NCBI GenBank assembly: GCA_900319635.1
Contig: ONPF01000019.1
Coordinates: 38,638 to 102,637, forward strand
DNA: 64,000 bases
Reading direction: 5' to 3'
DNA from: an uncultured Eubacteriales bacterium
GTDB taxonomy: Bacteria; Bacillota; Clostridia; Oscillospirales; Oscillospiraceae
Below, in pieces: positions 60,371 to 64,000 of the stretch. The notes beneath the pieces were generated by a model, which had not been told where the DNA came from, did no database searches, and saw only the letters and a list, made by a program, of their open reading frames with translations. Made by a program: the position numbers and the translations under genes. Position 1 is the first letter of the stretch; the number at the start of each line of letters is the position of its first letter.

Positions 60371-61087
60371 TCAGGACTCTCGTGACAAAACCTTTTCTGC
60401 GTGCTGCAGGTCGAAGGGACAGGCGTCCGGGATCGTCTCCACCACGGCCTGCACGGTCACAGGGGATTCGCGGCCCGTTACCCGTACCCGATCGCCCACA
60501 CGCACACTGCTGGTACAAAGGTAATACAGCTTCCGCGTTTCGCCGGGAGCAAAAGCGATCACATAGCGAAGCGCCTCAGTCCGGACATGTTCCTGCGCCG
60601 ACTGTACAGGCGGCTGCGCGCTTTTTGCCGGCCCTGCAGGGGCGGCGGGCTTTTTCACGTCCAGCGCCTGCTCTGTGTAAAAGGGGTGGGGGCTCACGCC
60701 CGGCCGGATGCCGAATCGGGGATCCCGCTCCAGAGCGGCCGCCGCGCTGGCTTTGCCGATCAGGTCGGCACCGCCGCTCCCGCTGCCATAGGTGTTGGTG
60801 CCGAAGAACCCGGGAAGGGAGCTGCCGGCCTTTCGTCCGGAGGCATCGTAGTGATTGGCGCCGAAAAAGCCCTGGGAAGTGGCGCCGATCTTGTGCCCCT
60901 TTGCATCGTAACTGGTGTAGCCCAAAAAGCCGGGGCGGGTTTCGCCGATCCGGTGACCCTTGCTGTCGTAGTTGTTGTAGCCGCCAAATACGCTGGGAAC
61001 GCTCTCTCCGATCTTATGTCCTTTGCTGTCATAGTGCTTGATCGTTCCGAACAGGCCTTCGACGCTGTACCCTTCTTTTTTCGACAT
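60371..61087 (-). CDS. Protein with five YD-repeat units and a C-terminal beta domain
   Basis: 238 aa. Residues ~12-105 hold five ~20-residue repeats of the form YDxKGHKIGxxxPGFFG (HYDSKGHKIGESVPSVFG, NYDSKGHRIGETRPGFLG, SYDAKGHKIGATSQGFFG, HYDASGRKAGSSLPGFFG). A linker leads to a ~75-residue domain (YVIAFAPGETRKLYYLCTS, VGDRVRVTG, AEKVLSRE) that is also in the upstream 440-aa protein. Start and upstream stop overlap as TGATG. Cytosolic; function unknown, possibly binding or scaffolding. Confidence 0.7.
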   Translation of the reverse strand: MSKKEGYSVEGLFGTIKHYDSKGHKIGESVPSVFGGYNNYDSKGHRIGETRPGFLGYTSYDAKGHKIGATSQGFFGANHYDASGRKAGSSLPGFFGTNTYGSGSGGADLIGKASAAAALERDPRFGIRPGVSPHPFYTEQALDVKKPAAPAGPAKSAQPPVQSAQEHVRTEALRYVIAFAPGETRKLYYLCTSSVRVGDRVRVTGRESPVTVQAVVETIPDACPFDLQHAEKVLSRES

Positions 61088-62409
61088 CAGTGATTCCTTT
61101 CCCAATAGTCTTCCGCATCCTCATAGTCCCAGAAGTCGTCATAGTAATCGTAGTAGAAATCTTCGGGGTGGGAATAGTCGCTTGCGTGATAGGGATCGCT
61201 TGCAGCCGGTTTCGCCGTGGGCTTGGGCGTCGGGCGCGGCGTGGGCTTGGGCGTCGCACCCGGCGCTTTTTGCGTGGGGAGCCCGCCGCCATAGCGCTCC
61301 ATCCAGGAGCAGTAATCGCACAGGCTGTTCACCCCATTTTCTGTGTGGTAGCCGCAGTTTGTGCATTTGTTTTGCGCCGCTTTGAGCTCGATATCCTCCG
61401 CCGACGAATTCGGCCGCGTGCCGTGATACCCGGTTCCCTTGAGCCGTTCAGCCTGTTCCTTCGTCATGGCGAGCTCCCGGTTGATGGGCGGGCGAGCGGG
61501 GGTGGTGGAGCGAGCGCCGGAGGATGTATACGAAGACCCGTGCGAATACCGGCTCGATGTGTAAGAACTGGAGCCGCTTCTGACGGACGCGGGCCTTGAC
61601 ACCTGCCCGATCGCAAGGAAGAGCGCGACCACCGCGGCAAGGGCAAGGATCCACCAGGGGAAAGGCTTCTTTCCAAGTGTTGCAGGCGCGAAGGAAGGCG
61701 CCGCGATCGGCGTCGCCGGGATGACCGGAGCAGGCACTTCCGGCTCCCGAGATGCGGGAGCGGGGCCCTCTTGCGGGGCGGAAGGCTCGCTTTCGACCGG
61801 CGTTTCCCGGCGCAGGACGGTCTTGACCTTTTCTACCGGATAAGGAGCGGCTTCGGCGGTGTAGTCCCCGATGGAGACGACCTTTGCGGCCCTGGGAATA
61901 TTCTCCGGGCCGGAAGGCACGGTAACGGTATCCCCGAGGGAAAGCGCCAAGCCGTTTGTCAGATAGGCATAGCTGTGGGCGGATCCGGGGAAAATCACGC
62001 CGCAAATGCGATAGACCTTCGGCGGCTGCGGGGGAGGCGCTTCCTTCTTGGGCACTGCGGCTTGGGGTGGCTTTTGCTTCGGCGGCTGCGCCGGCGGAAC
62101 AAAGGGAATGCTGTAGGAATAGGAAGAAACGAAGGGCAGCGCCTCGTAACCCTCCGGGTCAAGCACGGCGTTTTCCAGCGTCTCGCGCTTTTCCTCCTCG
62201 TCCAAAAGATCCAGATCCCAGAGGCTCAGGCCGTTATCCTGCAGGGCAGACCAGGCGTCGAAGCTGCTGTCAAACTCGATCCCGTCATAATCCTCGGGAT
62301 CGAGTCCCGCGTCCCGGAGCGCTTCGGCTCGCTCCTCGTCGCCCATCAGGGAGAAATCAAAGGCGTCGATGCCGGCGTTCTCCAATTCATATTCTCTGTC
62401 AAAATCCAC
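61087..62409 (-). CDS. Multi-domain membrane protein of unknown function with zinc ribbon
   Basis: 440 aa. Residues 1-95 carry repeated short motifs of the LDPEDYD / LDPEGYE type. Then comes the ~75-residue domain shared with the next gene (YRICGVIFPGSAHSYAYL, LGDTVTVPSGPEN, VEKVKTVLRRE), a membrane helix (~residues 270-290, WWILALAAVVALFLAI), a Ser/Thr linker, a zinc ribbon (CTNCGYH...LCDYCSW), and a Pro/Thr/Lys plus Asp/Tyr-rich tail. The likely start is GTG 62409 (paralogue 51478 has ATG there), after AAAGGGGG. Cotranscribed with the YD-repeat gene. Confidence 0.72.
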   Translation of the reverse strand: MDFDREYELENAGIDAFDFSLMGDEERAEALRDAGLDPEDYDGIEFDSSFDAWSALQDNGLSLWDLDLLDEEEKRETLENAVLDPEGYEALPFVSSYSYSIPFVPPAQPPKQKPPQAAVPKKEAPPPQPPKVYRICGVIFPGSAHSYAYLTNGLALSLGDTVTVPSGPENIPRAAKVVSIGDYTAEAAPYPVEKVKTVLRRETPVESEPSAPQEGPAPASREPEVPAPVIPATPIAAPSFAPATLGKKPFPWWILALAAVVALFLAIGQVSRPASVRSGSSSYTSSRYSHGSSYTSSGARSTTPARPPINRELAMTKEQAERLKGTGYHGTRPNSSAEDIELKAAQNKCTNCGYHTENGVNSLCDYCSWMERYGGGLPTQKAPGATPKPTPRPTPKPTAKPAASDPYHASDYSHPEDFYYDYYDDFWDYEDAEDYWERNH

Positions 62410-62580
62410 GCTCGTGCCCCCTTTCCTTGTGCGGGCTGTCACGGCGCCATGCCGTTCGGCCTGTTCCGATAACGCCGGCATGGCGGTTTCCGTTTGCTTA
62501 TATGACGCGGGGGCTTTGAATTGGTTCCCCGGCCCGGGCAGATCCGTTCGACCGTGCTCGAAACGTATGCCCGCGCCGCC
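62410..62580. repeat. Duplicated leader region, copy 2
   Basis: Counterpart of 51479-51660, including the GCCATGCCG/CGGCATGGC inverted repeat and the TTCCCCGGCCC and GTTCGACCGTGCTCG blocks. Confidence 0.7.
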
Positions 62581-62581
62581 C

Positions 62582-62902
62582 TCAGCGTCCGTTGAAGTGG
62601 GACCGATGGCAGAGATAGTCCTCTTCTCCCGCCGCGTATTTTTCGTAATCGACCCGAAGAGGCGTCCCCTTCACATTCCCAGCGAAAGAGAAGGTCCAGT
62701 TGAACAGGGAGACGTAACAGACCGTCATATCGCTGCGAAGCGCCATCACATAGAACCAGGACATCTTGTCCAAGGAACTCCCGTCACAGCAGCAAAAGCC
62801 TTCTTCCCGCGCCTGTTGGAGAAACGCGTTCCCGGTTTCCTCGTTGTCCAGGAAGACCCAGACCTTTCCCTCATTTTCCACCAATTGTTTCAGTGTACGC
62901 AT
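62582..62902 (-). CDS. Unknown protein under a SAM-clan riboswitch
   Basis: 106 aa: MRTLKQLVENEGKVWVFLDN, EETGNAFLQQAREEGFCCCDG, VCYVSLFNWTFSF, LRVDYEKYAAGEEDYLC. Predicted alpha/beta, cytosolic, four or more Cys. It resembles small accessory proteins of gut Clostridia without known function. AAGGAGGGTACG precedes ATG 62902. The only gene behind a complete riboswitch and terminator, so its expression should fall when SAM is high; a link to methionine/SAM metabolism follows from that and not from homology. Confidence 0.7.
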   Translation of the reverse strand: MRTLKQLVENEGKVWVFLDNEETGNAFLQQAREEGFCCCDGSSLDKMSWFYVMALRSDMTVCYVSLFNWTFSFAGNVKGTPLRVDYEKYAAGEEDYLCHRSHFNGR

Positions 62903-62946
62903 TTTCGTACCCTCCTTAAAATGAATGTACCTAATAAGAGGGCAAG

Positions 62947-63066
62947 AAAAAATCCCATCGTCACCGATGGGAATACACAAACCCATCGGTCAAGCTTTAG
63001 CACCTTGCCTCTCGGTAGGTTGCTGTGCGGTCACAGAGCTTGTCTCTCGCGCACTCTTCATAGGTC
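62947..63066 (-). promoter_or_regulatory. SAM-clan (S-box core, no P4) riboswitch with terminator
   Basis: On the - strand: AAGAG-TGCGC-GAGAGACAAGCTC-TGTGA, CCGCA, CAGCAACCT, GAGAGGCAAGGTGCTAA, the ordered S-box core. P2 is GTGCG/CGCAC; the P2-loop CAAG(CT) pairs with AGCTTG just after GCTAA (the pseudoknot). P1 pairs GACCTAT (63060-63066) with ATGGGTT (62980-62986); there is no P4. Platform: antiterminator CCGATGGG (62982-62989) with CCCATCGG (62964-62971), or terminator CCCATCG-gtga-CGATGGG (62954-62971) then ATTTTTT. Promoter TTGACA-17-TATGAT just upstream. Confidence 0.85.
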
Positions 63067-63071
63067 AAAAT

Positions 63072-63100
63072 TATCATAACAGTAACGGTCTTCCTTGTCA
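63072..63100 (-). promoter_or_regulatory. Promoter of the SAM-riboswitch transcript
   Basis: On the - strand TTGACA, 17-bp spacer, TATGAT; transcription should begin a few bases before the aptamer. Confidence 0.75.
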
Positions 63101-63238
63101 AGCCATGCTGCAGACATCCTTTGGACGAGATAGAAGGCTGCCAATGGCGGCAGGAAGTCTTCCGCGCCAAACGCATAAGAAAAACCCTCCTGCAAATACT
63201 ATCCCTGACATGAGATAGAAACGCAGGAGGATTTTGCT

Positions 63239-63400
63239 ATGAAAGCGACTGGAATCGTGCGGCGCATCGACGACCTGGTCCGCCGCACACAGCGCCGTCG
63301 CGAGGGTGACCCGTCACAGACGACATTGGAAAAATGGCAAAAATTCAGCTTTTCTATGTTGGATTTGGCCAAAAGGATGGGTTGGAGTAGTACATATTGA
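63239..63400 (+). pseudogene. AbrB/SpoVT-type regulator remnant
   Basis: ATG 63239 after GCAGGAGG reads MKATGIVRRIDDL then VRRTQRRREGDP. Normal AbrB/SpoVT proteins read MKATGIVRRIDDLGRVVIPKEI, then RRTLRIREGDPLE, so about eight residues of the beta-hairpin core are deleted. After that the frame enters the degenerate repeat G and stops at 63398. 53 codons, almost certainly not functional. The ribosome binding site lies in a CCTCCTGC/GCAGGAGG inverted repeat (63187-63231). Confidence 0.7.
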
Positions 63401-63462
63401 CGGAAAATGCCCGTTCTACCATGCGCATCCGAGAGGGGTATAAAATCTTGCACAAAGAGGCT
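63350..63462 (+). repeat. Degenerate repeat G, copy 2
   Basis: Counterpart of 60222-60335, one base shorter in the TAGTACAT region, so any shared reading frame is broken here. Confidence 0.55.
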
Positions 63463-63888
63463 CAAAGCCTTGACAGTGCTTGCTTTTTACCTTCAGGATC
63501 TCCTTCAATGTTTTCAGTGATGGCAGATCGAATACTGGAAAACCTGTGCAGAATTACCAGAAAAATCCCCCAGGAAGGGCTTGAAACAACCCTCTCGGGG
63601 GATAATCTTTGTCGGCCGCCTGACACGAAAGGATCACACGAAGCTTGCATCACGTGGCGAACCATCTTTCCACATCCTCCGTCATCCCGATCGGCAGGAG
63701 ACGATGTTGGGATGGCACGCCTCCGCGGTCTACTCCCACTCCCTCCATCCAGAGACGTTCAGCCATTCGGAGACCGGTGTTTTGCTGTCCCCGACGCATT
63801 GGTTGAAGGATATATTGTTTCTCTTGTAAAGCGTGTTTTGCTCACGCCTCTGTTTTTGAGTCAAGTCCTTAATCCGACTCAATGTCTT
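63463..63888. other. Degenerate intergenic region
   Basis: No gene with codon bias or ribosome binding site is credible. Contains a - strand terminator-like hairpin (63565-63603, ATCCCCC..GGG / CCC..GGGGGAT). The ORF at 63581-63829 has no recognisable similarity. Confidence 0.5.
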
Positions 63889-63927
63889 AAAAAGAAGAAT
63901 GTCGAACCGCTCGACATTCTTCTTTTT
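63889..63927. terminator. Strong bidirectional terminator
   Basis: AAAAAGAAGAATGTCGA with perfect complement (17 bp) and T-tracts on both strands. The TGTCGAA within it matches a 0A box by chance of the stem. Confidence 0.85.
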
Positions 63928-63931
63928 ACAT

Positions 63932-63960
63932 TTGACTTTCTTCTTTTTGTTGGTTATACT
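63932..63960 (+). promoter_or_regulatory. Promoter of the gene leaving the window
   Basis: TTGACT (63932-63937), 17-bp spacer, TATACT (63955-63960). Confidence 0.7.
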
Positions 63961-63991
63961 ATATGCGAACCTTATGAAAAGGAGAATGCTT

Positions 63992-64000
63992 ATGCCGGAT
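63992..64000 (+). CDS. Start of a gene that continues beyond the window
   Basis: AAAAGGAGA followed by ATG CCG GAT at the window end (in-frame ATG also at 63986). Only the first codons are visible; product unknown. Called from the promoter, the SD and the preceding terminator. Confidence 0.5.

Noticed and set aside
62903-62986. Upstream in-frame ATG (62986) as start of the 106-aa gene
   Set aside because: It would translate through the riboswitch terminator; the SD-supported ATG is 62902.
63581-63829. 82-aa ORF
   Set aside because: No SD, no recognisable similarity, and begins inside a hairpin; treated as degenerate sequence.
63900-63906. 0A box TGTCGAA near the window end
   Set aside because: It is part of a perfect terminator stem, so the match is incidental.

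Overview
The window comes from a GC-rich, spore-forming, anaerobic Bacillota chromosome, most likely Oscillospiraceae/Oscillospirales. The support is a Spo0A gene preceded by 0A boxes, pyruvate:ferredoxin oxidoreductase, a phosphate butyryltransferase-type enzyme, an Asp23/Gls24 plus DAK2 pair, a YtvI-like protein, strong AGGAGG ribosome binding sites, TTGACA/TATAAT promoters, and cobalamin and SAM riboswitches. No rRNA, tRNA, CRISPR array or intact prophage was seen. Genus level is inference.

Layout. 1-5.3 kb: end of a cation antiporter, an ECF sigma factor with a coupled membrane partner, a lipoprotein, and a B12-riboswitch-controlled uptake pair (DUF4430 protein and ECF S component). 5.4-7.3 kb: an AT-richer type II restriction-modification operon (PmeII-like endonuclease plus m5C methylase). 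7.5-11.8 kb: P-loop ATPase, DUF896, YfbR nucleotidase, short aspartokinase, YtvI-like permease. 11.8-14.7 kb: a small XRE regulator divergent from a 74-aa membrane protein, then a MotA/ExbB-like plus OmpA/MotB-like stator pair. 14.7-19.9 kb: a two-component system facing a VTC-domain/DUF4956/beta-helix lipoprotein operon. 20-29.6 kb: metabolic and housekeeping genes (RsmE, M42 peptidase, Ptb, HD protein, aminotransferase, galactokinase, two M15 peptidases, MBL hydrolase) and a barnase-like lipoprotein. 29.6-33.4 kb: spo0A with a degenerate receiver, a REP-associated transposase containing its own repeats, a riboswitch-like structured leader before a PH/SHOCT membrane protein, and a broken serine recombinase. 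33.5-42.1 kb: acyltransferase, GltS-like symporter, DAK2 kinase, Gls24, PFOR. 42.5-50.5 kb: RHH regulator, SAM-I riboswitch with metK and an IMPase, rpsF-ssb-rpsR, greA, Crp/Fnr regulator. 50.5-64 kb: an accessory tail with a ferredoxin, Y-family polymerase/YolD/SRAP operon, TetR-ICMT, a GNAT cluster (one member frameshifted), a Cas4-like nuclease, repeat-protein genes, a minimal SAM-clan riboswitch before an unknown gene, and degenerate sequence.

The intergenic space is full of short repeats in at least four families: GTAG-headed REP hairpins; TCCGTCAnCCGC/GGGGAAGG hairpins; ATGAAG-bounded elements; and a TTTTGAG heptamer repeat that abuts stop codons in sense orientation. Points most worth following are the undescribed leader RNA at 31.64-31.80 kb, the Asp-to-Glu Spo0A receiver, the P4-less SAM-clan riboswitch at 63.0 kb, the REP/RAYT system, and the stop-codon-abutting heptamer elements.
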